A stretch of 64,000 bases of DNA from assembly GCA_012845835.1 (NCBI GenBank), contig JABAKD010000011.1, positions 5,232,036-5,296,035 on the forward strand. Direction: 5' to 3'. The first letter of the stretch is position 1; every line of letters starts with the position of its first letter. Below the pieces are notes generated by a model, which ran no database searches, had not been told where the DNA came from, and saw nothing but the letters and a program-made list of their open reading frames with translations. Both the position numbers and the translations under genes were made by a program. This document shows, in pieces, positions 1-11,771 of this stretch. This DNA is from Undaria pinnatifida (lineage: Eukaryota; Sar; Phaeophyceae; Laminariales; Alariaceae).

Positions 1-86
1 CAGCACGTACGCAGCCAGACACTAATTAGGCTGCCGAACGATTACCTCAGACGGTTAATAAAGCCAAGCATCTCGATATGTATATA

Positions 87-395
87 TAATCCTCCGGCGG
101 ATGGGGAAAAATATAGCTCAACTCCTTGGAGCCTCCAAGCCCCTCCCTATACTAAATCCAAGTAATTTTGCCCCCAAAAAAGGGTTTCCAGTTGTAAAGG
201 GGTTAAGCTCACCACACTTGCACGCATTTTCAAACACGTCGTGTGTCGATTTAACTCAATCACATTCGCAATCCAGCTGGTTTTCTGGCGTGTCCTTTGA
301 TTCCCGAGATAGCGATAGCGCGAGCTGTCTCTACCGGCGGTCCCCGTTACTACTCCGGCAGCGCAAGCTACCGTTGTATACGGATGCGTGAGTAT
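87..395. mobile_element. One arm of a large inverted-repeat element (family C)
   Basis: From tcctccggcggatggggaaa to gttgtatacggatgcgtga this matches the left arm of the element at 63081-63789 and, inverted, its right arm. A TTAA mini-element is inserted near its left end (118-206). The rest of the element is not present here. Confidence 0.7.
118..206. mobile_element. ~90-bp TTAA mini-MITE, copy 1
   Basis: Matches the family consensus at 56481-56570 (actaaatccaagtaattttg, gggtttccagttgtaaaggg). It is inserted inside the family C arm, so it is younger than that insertion. Confidence 0.75.
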
Positions 396-539
396 ATATT
401 TCGTCGCGTTTTCCGGGTCCCACAAGTTATTTACCGTATTGACACCACTAACGCTGCTGTACCAGCCTGGTTTCGTCATGAAATTCGGTGGCATTTTTTT
501 TTGTGACCGCCGGATTTTCTTCGTCTTCGGCACACGGCG

Positions 540-1800
540 GTCACCATCCTAACCCCAACCCAAACCATGAGGCCTGCTCGGCTGGTAGGTTTTGAGAAGA
601 CTCCCACACAGGCAACTTTACAGGTCGCGGCGCTTGGAAAGACCATTGTATAATGGACAGCTGTGCGGGCACCCCAACCTCAACTCTAACCATAGGTCTC
701 CTTGGTCGGAAGGCCTTGTAAAAGATTGAAGGAAATACCCTATTCAAAGGTCGCGGTGCTTGGGAAGACTTTAGGTGGCTGCGCGGGCGCCCAATAAGCC
801 GAACCCCAACCCGAGCCAACGGTCTGTTTGGTTGGTGTTCTTTGGAAACAACTCTCAACCCCATTGTGATTTCACGCGCAGGTTCGAGTCCTGCCGACGA
901 CGCCATTTGTGACGGTGTCGTGGTACCGGAATGTGGGAGGGAAAGGACGCAGGGGTATCAGCTTCGCTTGGAGACAGCACCGGTTCTTCTTTATAGATTT
1001 CTCATTATTGGCGCTGAGCTATGAAAAGCTCGAGGAGACAGGAAAGTAGAAGGAGGAGGAGGAAGGGGAGAAGAAGGAGGAGCGAGAGCACGGGGGTGGC
1101 GTGAAGCTCACAGAGTCTAAGAAATACTGGGTAAATACCAGGTATACTTCGAAGTATGATATGAACCTCTTGGGGGCTTGAGAGGGGAAAAGTCTCCAAA
1201 ACAAAAAGTGATATATTGACGGCATTGGCCATACAAAGCAACGCCGGGCTGCTGGGGTAGGCCATCATACAACGAGCAACCGAGCCGCAACGCAAGGAAT
1301 TGTGCACGACACGCGCGCTGCATCATACTGCTTCAACGGCTTGCTCACACCGTACAATGCGGTGGTTGACTCGACCACATTTGTCGTGTTTTGGTTGCCA
1401 TTTGCGGGTCCCAAACGAGTTAACAGTCGCTGTGATAGGAAAGACTCTCATCAGTAGGTGGCCGCGCAGGCACCCTTACCCCTTAATCAGAGGCCTGTTG
1501 GGTTGGTATGCCTTGGGAGGACTCCAGGAAAGAGTGCATATAGCGCTTGGAAATACTCTAGGTGGCTGCGCGGGCACCCTAAACCTTTACGTACATATGT
1601 ACCAGTATGGGCCTTAAACGTACGTACGCTGACTTCCGATCAGAGGCCTGTTTCGTTGGTATGCTATGGAGAAGACTCCAGGAAAGAGTCATACGGCGCT
1701 TGGAAATACTTTAGGTAGGTGGCTGCGCGGGCACCCTAAACCTTTACGTACATATGTACCAGTATGGGCCTCAAACGTACGTACGCTGACTTCCGATTTC
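540..1800. repeat. Diverged tandem minisatellite array (two blocks)
   Basis: Units at 540-880 and 1430-1800 share ggtggctgcgcgggcaccc, aggcctgttgggttggtatg and cgcttggaaatactttaggt, with a period of about 110-165 bp. The two 1590-1800 units are nearly identical over 150 bp. 1005-1300 between the blocks is unassigned, with a GA-rich tract at 1030-1090. Confidence 0.8.
876..905 (+). other. tRNA 3'-end-like sequence (Ser type), not a full tRNA
   Basis: A T-arm (GCAGGTTCGAGTCCTGC) followed by GACGACG and CCA. Upstream sequence is minisatellite and gives no cloverleaf. The same 18-base tail, inverted, forms the primer-binding site beside the fossil LTRs at 11655-11672, 14693 and 56198. It is therefore either a tRNA fragment or an LTR-element remnant. 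Confidence 0.5.
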
Positions 1801-1894
1801 AATGTTACCTATTTTCGTGCCGGGTGTACGACTTGCCTCAGCTACGAGCAAGATAAATACGTTGACCATTGTTTGACTTGTTTTACTTTTTTTC

Positions 1895-1985
1895 CTTGGG
1901 TATTCTTCTACTCCAGAGTGACCGGAGCCTGTCCTGTGACCACGGACTTGATCATGCGAGGTAATGTCAGAACAAACCTAATCCT
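1895..1985 (+). repeat. Conserved ~90-bp dispersed sequence, copy 1
   Basis: The core ctccagagtgaccggagcct followed by gtcctgtgaccacggacttg recurs inverted at about 50190-50275, nearly identical over ~80 bases. It also recurs at about 44540-44585 (the core only). The core can fold as two small hairpins (CTCCAG/CTGGAG and GTCC/GGAC). Function unknown; it may be part of an unrecognised repeat. Confidence 0.7.
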
Positions 1986-2039
1986 AACCCTACCCAAAGG
2001 GAAGACTCCAAAAAAGCCTTACTAACTAATACTTCGAAG

Positions 2040-2965
2040 TAATGGTTTTTAAGCTTCAGAGGGAAAACTTGTCAAAAACAAACGACGGTTACAGCATCGG
2101 CAACATGAACTACAGCAGCAGTAGCTCCAGCCGACAGGGCAGGGGGTGTGCCTGAAAAAAATATTACAGAGCTGTACCACACGCGTGGAGCACGGCAATG
2201 CATTTACTGCTGCACAGCCCTTGCTAGTCGCCTGAAAATATCGCGCTCGTCGTTTTTCGGCAGCTAAACATCGGCAAAGGGGTTAGGCTATTGATACTGG
2301 TAGTCAAATAGGTGGCTGCGTCGGAACAGAAAAAATGTATGCGCTGTCGGAGGCAGAAATACTGCTGTGCGTGTTAACTGCATATGCCTGGTACGCCTCT
2401 ATGCTCACTAGGAAACTGTCTCTTTACACCAGGAACTATCATGGGGGGGGAGGGAGGGGGCAAATCAATCGGACTTGAACAAGCATGATAGCACGAGGAA
2501 CTAGAGTGGTCGATCCTATCCTGTACTGTCTGCCTCCTGAACCCAGACCTTTCGCGAGACGCAATAACACGCACGCGGCCGATTGGTGAGAAAAGGAGAT
2601 AACCCATCTCTTACCTGTTCCCCCGCGTCTCAGCACTCACCAACCTCTTGAGGCTTCTGGACACGTTCCAATAATGTGATCGGATATCATATCATACCAG
2701 GTACAGTACGAGTACGACGTATTCCTATGGTATGGTATGGCGTGCACATACATATCAGGTCTATTAATAGAACCCAAGTCTCTAGGCTGCCCTAGATGTG
2801 ATGTGAGGTTTGCTCCATCAAAAACCACAACAACGGGGGAAAACAAACAAGAGAGAGGCCCCCGACGCCCCACGCGCAAGAAATCGACAGACGGCAAAAC
2901 CAACACACAAACAATCAAAACTCAACCCCTAAGCACACAGACAGCAGTACATGACACCGAATAAC
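2040..2965. other. No recognisable feature
   Basis: Unassigned sequence with short G runs at about 2443 and a ggtatggtatggcg stretch near 2725. The open frames here are short and lack domains. Confidence 0.4.
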
Positions 2966-2974
2966 AAGCAGAAG

Positions 2975-3640
2975 CACCGACCCAGGATGGGTTTCTGATT
3001 TGGGAGAATAATCTACACTTACCATTCGTATAACGCGTCCGGGATTTCTTAATTTCCTGTAAATCTCAGCCTAACTTTCTTAATGCTCGTATTTTTTATA
3101 GCAATACGTTGGTAGTCCTGTATGAAATACGGTACCACACTACACCACCAGGGTACATATATAATAGTGCGTACAGTACATATAACAAGTAACATTATTA
3201 CTTGACCCAGGCTGGGTTTCTTATTTGGGAGAGGGTACGAAAAATTGGGGTTCTTATTTGGGAGAAGGAGCAATCTAGACTAACATTGGTATAACGAGCC
3301 CGGGATTTCTTATTTTCCTGCAAATCTCAGTCTGAATTTATTATTAATAATGCTCGTGTTTATTACTGAGTATAATAATACGTTAGTAGTCCTGTACAAA
3401 TACGGCGGAACCAACACACAGGGTACGCACATAATAGTGCGTACAGGACATCTAATAAGAAACAGAAATATTTGGGTGCGTTTCTTATTTGGGAGAGGGA
3501 GAGGCGTGTGCTACACTACGATATCATCAGTACAACGGCTCCCAAATTTCTCATTCTCCTGTAAATCTCAGCCTGCCTTTCTCGTCACCCTGTTTTTGTT
3601 TTTAGGTGCCCTCTATACCCCGTACGTCACGCGTGGTGAG
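2975..3640. repeat. Three-unit tandem repeat, ~220-260 bp
   Basis: Units begin with gggtttctgatttgggag (about 2989), gggtttcttatttgggag (3214) and gcgtttcttatttgggag (3478). They share cgggatttcttaatttcctg, gtaaatctcagcctaa, cgttggtagtcctgta and ataatagtgcgtacag. Confidence 0.88.
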
Positions 3641-3779
3641 TGGTGAGCACGCATACGTTGCTACTGCCAGTACATACTGCTGTGCCAATGGTATCCAACT
3701 CCATACCGGCATATAAACAGTAGTAAAGGTATGAAGGAGCGCTTAAGAACAACTAGGTACAGCAGTAGTATGTGTCACG

Positions 3780-3930
3780 AAAATTTACCCGCACTATACC
3801 GGGCACCCGCACTATATAAAAACCGGCCACTATAGAGGGGTCTATATTGTGCCAAACGATTTCACCCGCACAATATCGGACACACGCACTATATGACCCG
3901 CACTATATAGGGCCACCTACTGTACCACCA
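3780..3930. mobile_element. Degenerate MITE, CCGGCACTATAG family
   Basis: Alternating ccgcactatataggg and ctatagaggg words and the central gccaaacgatttcacccgca resemble the family at 27698 and 31987. The ends are poor. 3930-4478 beyond it is unassigned. Confidence 0.45.
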
Positions 3931-4478
3931 TCAAGAACAAGGGGAAAGTACACTTCGAAGGGGATGACCACGAAATATAAAATTAGTCCACCTCGAGAAG
4001 CAGCAGCAAAAAAAACACCACAACCACGACAGCAGTCAACCAATTAGAGCGCGTGTGAGAGGCGAAGGGGATCACAGCCTACAAGCCCAGAAACCGAAGA
4101 CCATAGGATACCTGGGGTAACCTGTAACCACATGCTGCAGAACAAGCACAAGCCAAAGAACAAGCGCAAGAACAAGTACAACCGACAGAAGGCTGAACGT
4201 AATACCAAAATGGCAACCAAAATGGCCATTTACAATTTTCAACTGGTCAATTTGACTATTTTTGGTCAATTCAACGTTTAAAAAGATCAAAACTATGGGA
4301 CACGGCACAATAGTCCACAATAGTAACTGTTTCCCCCACTACCTCCTTGCCCGCACCAGTGCGTGACTCCCACCCATCACACCCATCTGCCTCGGTCCAG
4401 AGGCTGGCTTCGTCCTCAATTGGGAAAGCGGGGGGTTTTGCTCCCGGGGAAGGGAAGCATGGGAAGGAGTTCTAGGAG

Positions 4479-4913
4479 GTGGTGGATGGTAAAAGTTCGC
4501 GCATTGTTTCAGCTCAGCACGAGTCAGCACGAATTGAGTTTGCCTTGGCACCAATGATCGAATTAAAACGATCCACCTTCCAACAGGTAAATAAGGTACT
4601 GACTGCTGCTGCTCCAGAGAACGCTCTATTAGATGCTGCTGAGAATGGTGATGGTTGTTCTCGAGCCGAGCTATTTTTCACCATGGGGGCAAGGCGAGAT
4701 ACAGACGAAGGGGGGGAAGGTGCTATGTCAAACAACAGCGGAGGAAGGCTTCAGAACCGTGACTCACTCCCATTTTGTCGAAGAGCAATTGGTTCCTTGC
4801 TTTTCAATATTAAGTACTCGGATAGAGTTTCTGTCTCGTTCCACTCTCCATCGTATACATGTGGCTTCTTGGCCGTCTTTTCACCAGAACATCTTGAAAA
4901 TAAAAAAGGCTAG
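4479..4913 (+). CDS. Unidentified open frame, 144 codons
   Basis: An open frame in otherwise unassigned, non-repetitive sequence. It reads with normal-looking composition (for example ELKRSTFQQVNKVLTAAAPE) and contains a GTAAATAAG donor-like site at about 4586. The minus strand is also open here (4514-4735). There is no recognisable domain and no neighbour that helps. It could be a chance frame or part of the unidentified minus-strand locus next door. Confidence 0.2.
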   Translation: MVDGKSSRIVSAQHESARIEFALAPMIELKRSTFQQVNKVLTAAAPENALLDAAENGDGCSRAELFFTMGARRDTDEGGEGAMSNNSGGRLQNRDSLPFCRRAIGSLLFNIKYSDRVSVSFHSPSYTCGFLAVFSPEHLENKKG

Positions 4914-5026
4914 AAGCACAATAATACACTCGGTCATTTACGACCGCAGTACCAACACGTGAAAACAATATACCCCAAAAATACTGAACCCCTTTATAAA
5001 CAAGATACAACACCAAAAACACTCAC

Positions 5027-5258
5027 CGCGTGATCAAACTGCGGTACTCCTCCCATGGAAGGCTTCGGCTGAGCTACACCGCCAGACATCTCTCCGGCTG
5101 CGCCTCCACTGCCACCACCGGCTCCCATTCCCTTGCGAGATTTTCCTCCGGCGCCATGGTTCTCTGCGATCCGCGTGTGTGCATCATGCACGCAAGGCAT
5201 AGGTGGTGGTGGTGGTAGTGGTGGTGGTGGTGGTGATGACGGTGATGACGGTGATTGC
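5027..5258 (-). CDS. Exon-like open frame, Gly/Pro-rich, unidentified
   Basis: Minus-strand frame running through a Pro-rich stretch (CCA/GGT microsatellite, 5205-5258) into GKSRKGMGAGGGSGGAAGEM and GVAQPKPSMGGVPQFDHA. It ends at a strong donor, CACGCG|GTGAGTGT (GT at 5026-5025). It may belong to the same minus-strand gene as the frames at 5885-6463. The function is not recognised. Confidence 0.35.
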
Positions 5259-5749
5259 AAGATTTGTTCGATTTCTATATTTTGCGCGAGCTGCTGCTAC
5301 AATACTGAAACATTGATAATTTCGATTTGATTTTGACGTGAGTTGTAGTGCTATTTTTGGATGTGTCGTACATACGTATACTTTTGATACCGGATCGTGC
5401 AAACCCATGCTATTTTCAAGTATAAAAAGAAAGAAGCTTCGAAAACAGCAAGATAGTTGGCATCGATCTCATCATCGAAAAAAAAAGTACAATCACAAAC
5501 GTGCAGCGGTCGTCGTTCGTCCCCAACCACAGGACAGAACTGTCGCCGAATTACCTCCGTGCGTGGGAATGACCATACACAAGGTCGCTAGAATTGACCG
5601 AGAGCTACACCCAAAGTGCGCCACACAAGGGGGTCTCCCTGCGCTGAGCTGTCTCAGTACCGCCCGCCTACGCCGGGTCGAGGGAAAATATACACCGCAC
5701 ACGACAACCGGTATACACAAGACCTCGTCTCGGTAGTAGAGAAAAAGCC

Positions 5750-5842
5750 CCACTCCGCCCTGGCGAGCACTTTTAGCGGCGATACTGCCTGATGCTCCAG
5801 CGTTTTCGACATGGGGAGGTGCTGTGCTCGTGCCTGCGCCAC
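5750..5842 (-). CDS. Exon-like open frame, possibly continuing 5885-6200
   Basis: After a tagcag acceptor at 5843, the frame reads GAGTSTAPPHVENAGASGSI and then AAKSARQGG, in phase with the preceding exon-like frame. The implied intron is only 42 bp (5884-5843). Composition matches the upstream Ala/Gly/Ser-rich frame. The 3' limit is uncertain. Confidence 0.25.
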
Positions 5843-5884
5843 CTGCTACTGCTAGGAACACCACCTTTCCTTGTGGTTACTCAC

Positions 5885-6200
5885 GCTTTCTGCTCCCTCC
5901 GCCAGCGGAAGGCCCGGCTGCGGCCGGCGCGCCGCTGGTGCCTGGGCCTTTATTCCCGGAGGCCTGTCCACCAGAGCTTGGTGCAGAAACGTGGGGCCCT
6001 TGCGCTACTGCGCCCGCAGCGGTCACGCCAGGCACTGGAGCAGTCTGCGCTGCACTTTGTGAGCCTGCATCGTGACCGCGGCTCGACTGAGTGGGCCTCA
6101 GTGACATGAAGGATCGAACCCTCTGGGTAAATTGTTGGGGAGGCAGCCCCTCTCTGTGCGCTCTCGCTACGAGGCGACGTTGCCCGAACCCCGGATTTCA
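5885..6200 (-). CDS. Exon-like Ala/Gly/Ser/Pro-rich open frame, unidentified
   Basis: The open minus-strand frame passes GLPPQQFTQRVRSFMSLRPT, SGGQASGNKGPGTSGAPAA and GPSAGGGSRK and ends at a near-consensus donor, AAAGC|GTGAGTAA (5884). The low-complexity protein resembles disordered regions of nuclear or regulatory proteins. No domain is seen. Confidence 0.35.
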
Positions 6201-6204
6201 TCAC

Positions 6205-6463
6205 CTTGGATGCATGCTTTTTGTCTAAACGAGAGGTTCTCAAGGTTTTTTGTTTCGCGAGGGAAGTTGATTTCCGGCACATCCCTATACCGGTGCATCG
6301 TCCTGTGCTTTAGCTTGGGACAGAGCATCTGTACGATCATCTGCAATATGTAGTGCGCATTGTAGCGGTCGCTCTCTATCTTTCTCCCTTTCTCGTGAGG
6401 CTGTGAGGGAACTAGAGGCCAGGGGCAAGACTGACTGAGTCTGGATGGACAATTCCGTCGCAA
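6205..6463 (-). CDS. Exon-like open frame with ordered composition, unidentified
   Basis: The frame reads ESDRYNAHYILQMIVQML, then CPKLKHRTMHRYRDVPEIN, then FPRETKNLENLSFRQKACIQ, and ends at a donor CCAAG|GTGATG (6204). It is the best protein-like stretch in the left third: no simple sequence and a balanced mix of charged and hydrophobic residues. I cannot name the family. Joining to the next frame would need an unusually short intron (38-54 bp), so the model is uncertain. Confidence 0.35.
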
Positions 6464-6914
6464 AAAACCACGCGAGTTTTTTTGGTCAATTCAGACCTTT
6501 TCTTCAACTTAAAAATACGAAAAAAATCTAAAGCTGAAAAAACGAATCCAGCAGGCAGATCCAGGGTGTGTTTTTTTTTTTTTTTACCAGCCGTATATTT
6601 TTGGTCCTTCCTTTGATATCTTCGACCGCCTGGTGGATCTGTACGCTACTTCTGACTTGTTACAAAATTATTTCAAGGACCATCAGATCAGGTGCTCAAG
6701 TTCGACGAATTTTGCGGTCGATACTCATCTTTGCGAAGCAGCGTGTTGTTGTTGTTGTTGGTACTTGTTTGTTTTAGTTAGTACGCACGTGTATTTCAAA
6801 AATAAAAACACACTCCAGCTAGCTGTGAGATCGAAGATTTACTCATCTTTGCAAGCTGTGTGTGATACTTCGATCGCGCGTATTACTGGGTGTTTGTGTG
6901 TCCTCTGTTGTTAA

Positions 6915-7110
6915 GGAATTAGTGGGGTATTAGTCCATTTGACCACTTACTTGCGATAGGTTAACCAATACCTGGTATAGCTTACCCAAACTAAGTCTTA
7001 TAACACTCTTCCCCCCTGAAACGGCGGGATAGCAGGTCGGCCGGATATACGGGTGGACCTGTCATTTATCCAAGCCGTTTCATTTCCTGGGGTACCAGGG
7101 AGAGTATTTA
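6915..7110 (-). mobile_element. TRIM-like fossil: LTR plus 3' internal part
   Basis: Matches 11347-11560. The LTR lies at about 6918-7005; a purine-rich tract borders it, and the internal part contains gaaacggcgggatagcaggt. Non-coding, incomplete fossil. Confidence 0.6.
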
Positions 7111-7930
7111 GGATATAGGTCGGCGACTCCCCTTGCAACTACAGCAGTGTATAGCTTGTACCAGGGATGCGGGGTCAAAAGGGTGATGTTAATCAATCTG
7201 TGCGCGGCAACTAGAACCCGTTTTTGAGGGGGACAAAATCTGACAGCTGTGGAAGGAAATGCATCAGTTTATCAAGTAAGTGTGTATCCTTGGTAACTCG
7301 TGTATGTAACCGGGTGAGGGGAGGGCACAGTTTTTAAGGGCGTGGGGGCCGGGTTTGAACAAGAGGGAGCGTGGGCGGGGGGGGGGGGGGGGCGGGGAAC
7401 TCAATCTGTGCGCGGAAACTATAATAAATCTTTTAAGGGGACCAATCTGACGGTTGTCGAAGGAATATGCATAAGTTTATCCTGTACATCCTGTAAGTCG
7501 TACAACCTGTGAGGAGAGGGCGGAGTGTTCGAAGGGCGGGGGGAAGGAGGGTTTCCAACAGCTTTAAGTCGCATAGATGCATATCTGTTAGGAGCTCTTG
7601 CTATACGCGTGGTGCTAGGTCTAGGCGATGGTGCGGGTGGTGGGGAAAAAGGGGGCGTTGGGGGGGGTGGGGGGGGGGAGGAAGGAGGGGGGGGGGGGTA
7701 TGAATTGGAGCAACGGATAGATGGCTAGAAAGGTAATGAGGTGATATCAACTGCCTCGTAGTAGTACTTGTAGAGCGTTTGTATTACTCTGGCAGATTTT
7801 GATTTTAGGTGGGGCGGCGGGAGAAAACAAAACGAGGGGGGAGGGCCCGATGGGGGGGGGGAGGTGGGATCAAACCCCTTTGTGTCGCATGAATGACATT
7901 GTATACCTGTGGTGGGAGAAACTTTACTAA
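7108..7930. repeat. Tandem units separated by poly-G runs
   Basis: Units at about 7150-7390, 7395-7560, 7560-7735 and 7735-7870 share aatctgtgcgcgg, gggacaaaatctgac and ggaaatgcatcagtttatc or their variants. Each ends in a G-rich run of up to 15-20 G. The same units occur inverted at 19330-20170 and 20740-21260. Confidence 0.8.
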
Positions 7931-8780
7931 ACGCGCTAATATATAAGAGGCTACCAACAAGCCAGCCTTGTATTTGCTGGGTGCCTTTTTATTGCTCCCG
8001 CTGCCTACTGCTGCTACTATTAATAATAATAGTACTGTGCTGCTGCGTGCAATTCACAGTCAGCGGGTGATCAAGCATTCTTACAGCAGTGTCAAGTAGT
8101 AGGGTACTATATACTACTACTGGACTTATAGAGTAGCAGAGCATTCGAAGAAATCGAACGCTCATCGTGCGTTTTTTACGACGATCTGAGAATGATGACA
8201 GAAAACCACATCGGATATCCATTATTGTCCGTGATAATAATATGAATGACAGAAAACCATACACACACCCACTATTGTCGCGTGATTATTATAGTGGTTT
8301 TTCATTTTCTTCATTGATTTTCGGCCTTTTTTGTCGATAATATCGCTCGTCGTGTTATGGAAGGAGGAATCCATCGATTTCGTGGGCGCACTACTACGTA
8401 CTACTATCTACTACTACAGCAGTAACTGCTACATACAGTACTCGTTTGATTTTGAATATTTCGCTCAATCAAGAAGTTATTATGTATGTGGAGGTATCGC
8501 GGTATGGCCTCCGTCTCCAGCGGTACAGAGTATTCGTACGGAGTGGTGCATAACAGCAGTGGTGCATAGCAGCAGTGGTGCATCACCAGCGCTACTCGCA
8601 TTACAGCGGTACGAGTGCGACAGCAAAGGCTCTACCATACGATACTTGTAATACGAAGTACATGCACGCAGTGCACAAGTGCATGTGCATGCGGCCATGG
8701 TCTCACAGGAGGTGACCGACAACAAGCATATATATACTCAGTATATAATAGTAGATGCTCGTACATAACAAGACAACACC
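7930..8780. other. Unassigned; small duplication only
   Basis: Holds a ~50-bp direct duplication at about 8190-8295 (gaatgatgacagaaaaccac) and tac/tag-rich stretches at 8090-8130 and 8390-8420. No gene seen. Confidence 0.4.
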
Positions 8781-8784
8781 AGAC

Positions 8785-9340
8785 TGATTCTACGAGCTCG
8801 TAGTCCCCCCCAAGACCGGCGATTTTCTTTAAAACGAACGTTTCATGGCTGCCAGGACACGAGGAAGGATGTGCCCTAGATGAAAAAAAAAGCATCCTCA
8901 AACATTTTGATGTTTGCAACAAGGTCTACCGAGAACGACCGACGTCGGGGCGGCAAGGAAGGGGCACCGTATTACAACTTCGAAAGCAAAAAAATAAAAT
9001 AAAGAAATAAAAAAAAATCAGCCAGTCTATCACACCTTGACCTTGTCTTGCTGACGATGCTCCTCTCTTCTCTGCGTGCTTCGCTTGCTAGTCAGCAACA
9101 AGACAAACTGATCCAAGGTTCCCTTTGCTATACCAGGACAAGTACAAGTAACCACCCGCGTTGATCTCATTGGTCAACGTGCAGTAACCCCAAACTTCTT
9201 CCGTACATACAAAACCCTTATTTTCTCGTGCCTCGATAATAATACGCATTTCAGGCGATACGGCCGGGTGGACTGGACCTGGTGTCAAAAGTTCGGCGAC
9301 CTTTCGTTAAAAAAGAAAAGTTGGGGGGGCTAGACCGTAG
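8785..9340. mobile_element. MITE family E copy, with an internal insertion
   Basis: The left end tacgagctcgtagtcccccc and accggcgattttctttaaaa, and the right end gaaaagttgggggggctaga, match the family E termini defined at 25580-26101. The extra length suggests inserted DNA in the middle. Confidence 0.6.
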
Positions 9341-9639
9341 AACGCCTCACCAACAAAAGAGTAACAACAGTGAAGGATCGGCGAGCCCTTTACCGCCGGC
9401 GAGAGATATCAACACCGTGAACTCGTAGTCTATTATTGATTCAAGAAAAGCACCAGACGGAAAAAATATTTTTTTTGGTGATCCCAGGCGGAGGCGCGCT
9501 AGAGGGCCTTGCCGTCGCGGTTTTTGGCTTGAGCAGGCAGGGAGAGGGGAGGACAATAGAGGGTAGGACAATCGGACCGGGGGCGCCTTCTTGCCTCACG
9601 TCTGGCTGTCACGCGGTCTTCTCGAAAGGAACGTCGCAG

Positions 9640-9985
<346 letters not shown>

Positions 9986-10418
9986 TCATCATTCCCGCTC
10001 TTGAGCTTTTTATGCTCGCCTCAAGTGTTCATGGATTTTCGCTATTATTAACAGCCTAATCTCTCCGCGCGCTCTTTCCGCTTACAAGCACAGTCCTAGC
10101 TAGCACTTGTGACAAAGAAAAATCAAGATACCACCAGGGCATTGGTTACAATCCAAAAAGTCTCACTCGAGAATCACAGGTCTGCCCTCTACACTAGCCT
10201 TACTAGTGTGACTTTCCGCAAAGAAAGGTCGAATTTCCTGTTGCCCCGTATATTTTTTATGAAGAAGGCATTATTATTATCTTGGTGGGGAGTCACGCCG
10301 CGCCAGAGGTGTGCGCAGTTACAAAACTCTGAGGTCCTAATCACATAGACTATATATATGATGCGTGCTACGATATATATATATACTGAAGTATAGAGGT
10401 AGAGCAGTTTTCGTCTGA

Positions 10419-10905
10419 AATGTTTTCTGGATGACGGGACTGATGATATAATAACCCAAAATCGTCGTGATTTTTTTAGGCCATTTTTTTTTCTTCTTTT
10501 TTCTTGCGATGATTTTTTTTTTTTCCGTCGCGTACCCATAATAGCCACATTATTATGGGATTTTTTTTTTTTTCAAATCCGTGTGTGGAGGCAGTTTGTT
10601 TTTGTTTCTCTTGTTTTTTTGGGTTGTTTTTTGTCAAAGTTTTCAGTTGTTTGGCAGAGAGAGGTCTTAAGCTCCCGAATTGGGGAAAACTCAGAAACAA
10701 TGTTTTCTGGATGGCGGGGCTGATTCCTTAATTAACCCAAAATCGTCGTGAATATATCGGCCATTTTTTCTCTTTTGCAATGATTTTTTTTTTCGTCGCG
10801 TACCCATAGTAGCCACATTATGGGATTTTTTTTTAATCCGTGTGGAGGCAGTTTTTGTTTATTGTTTTTTTCAAAGTTTTCAGTTTTTTGGCAGAGAGAG
10901 GTCTC
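10419..10905. repeat. Two-unit tandem repeat, ~270 bp
   Basis: tgttttctggatgacgggac (10420) and tgttttctggatggcggggc (10700) open two units that share acccaaaatcgtcgtga, cgtcgcgtacccata and gtgtggaggcagttt. 9985-10418 to the left is unassigned. Confidence 0.9.
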
Positions 10906-10908
10906 AAG

Positions 10909-11194
10909 TCTAAGGTTATAGGTGTGAGGACACAGAGTGCCCCCTGCAGGTCTGCTAGTCGAGCAGGTCCTCGGAGAGTACTCACTTTATTTTCCTTCGT
11001 CAGGGAGACGTAGCTTTATTCGATTCCACCACAGCCCCGGATAACTTCCGAGATCGGAGGCACGTGCACGATCCTCCGATCTATTTCCTAACTTTCCCGA
11101 ACATAAAACGCCAACCTTATCGTACGAAACCCGTTCAAATGATGTAAAAAAATCGTAATAATTACAGGCCTTTCGCGAGGCCGTATCTTAACAC
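10909..11194 (-). mobile_element. Fossil LTR, ~285 bp family
   Basis: Matches 14705-14992 and 56218-56480 along most of its length (cacagagtgccccctgcagg, ctcggagagtactcac, taattacaggcctttcg). Its ends are of the TG...CA type on the minus strand. Solo or detached LTR; no coding part is seen beside it. Confidence 0.7.
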
Positions 11195-11346
11195 GATAAG
11201 CTCCCAAATTGAGGAAACCTTAGCAACGACGTGGTGTGCTCCTGTATTTTGTAAGCACGCGCCCTTTAACATGTGAGTGAGTGAGCTAGACATATCACCT
11301 GAGAGATGACGTCGAGAGAAGGCATTCTTCTTTTCGTTCGCGGTAG

Positions 11347-11770
11347 TGTTGAGGGAATTATTAATAGTGGGGTAGTGTATTAATAAGTCCGTTTGACCAC
11401 TTGCAAAAGGTTAACCAATAGCTCACTCAGACTATTAAGCCTTTTATAACACTCTCCCCCCCTGAAACGGCGGGATAGCAGGTCCGCCGGATATACGGGC
11501 GGACCTGTCAATACACCCAAGCCGTTTCATTTCCTGGGTATACCGGGGAGAGAGTATTTTTCAAGTTCGACATGGGGAAAGTCTGAAAAAGTTGAAAATA
11601 AAGTTTATGGTGGATGTGGGATTTAGAACCCACGACCCCAAAAAAAAACATGGTCCTGCCGACGACGCCATTTGCTAAGGTATTAGCGGGGTAGTAGTCC
11701 GTTTGACCACTTACTTACTTGCAAAAGGTTAACCAATAATAGCTTACCCAAAAAACTAAGCCTTACAACA
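11347..11770 (-). mobile_element. TRIM-type LTR element, structurally whole, ~424 bp
   Basis: Two ~100-bp direct repeats (11673-11770 and 11347-11451) flank a ~220-bp non-coding interior. On the minus strand the first repeat is followed by aatggcgtcgtcggcaggac, complementary to a tRNA 3' end, and the second is preceded by a purine-rich tract. This is the layout of terminal-repeat retrotransposons in miniature. It has no coding capacity. The repeats differ noticeably, so it looks old. Confidence 0.75.
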
Positions 11771-11771
11771 A

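Noticed and set aside
876-905. tRNA-Ser gene
   Set aside because: Only the T-arm and CCA-bearing tail are present; upstream is minisatellite and gives no D-arm or anticodon arm.
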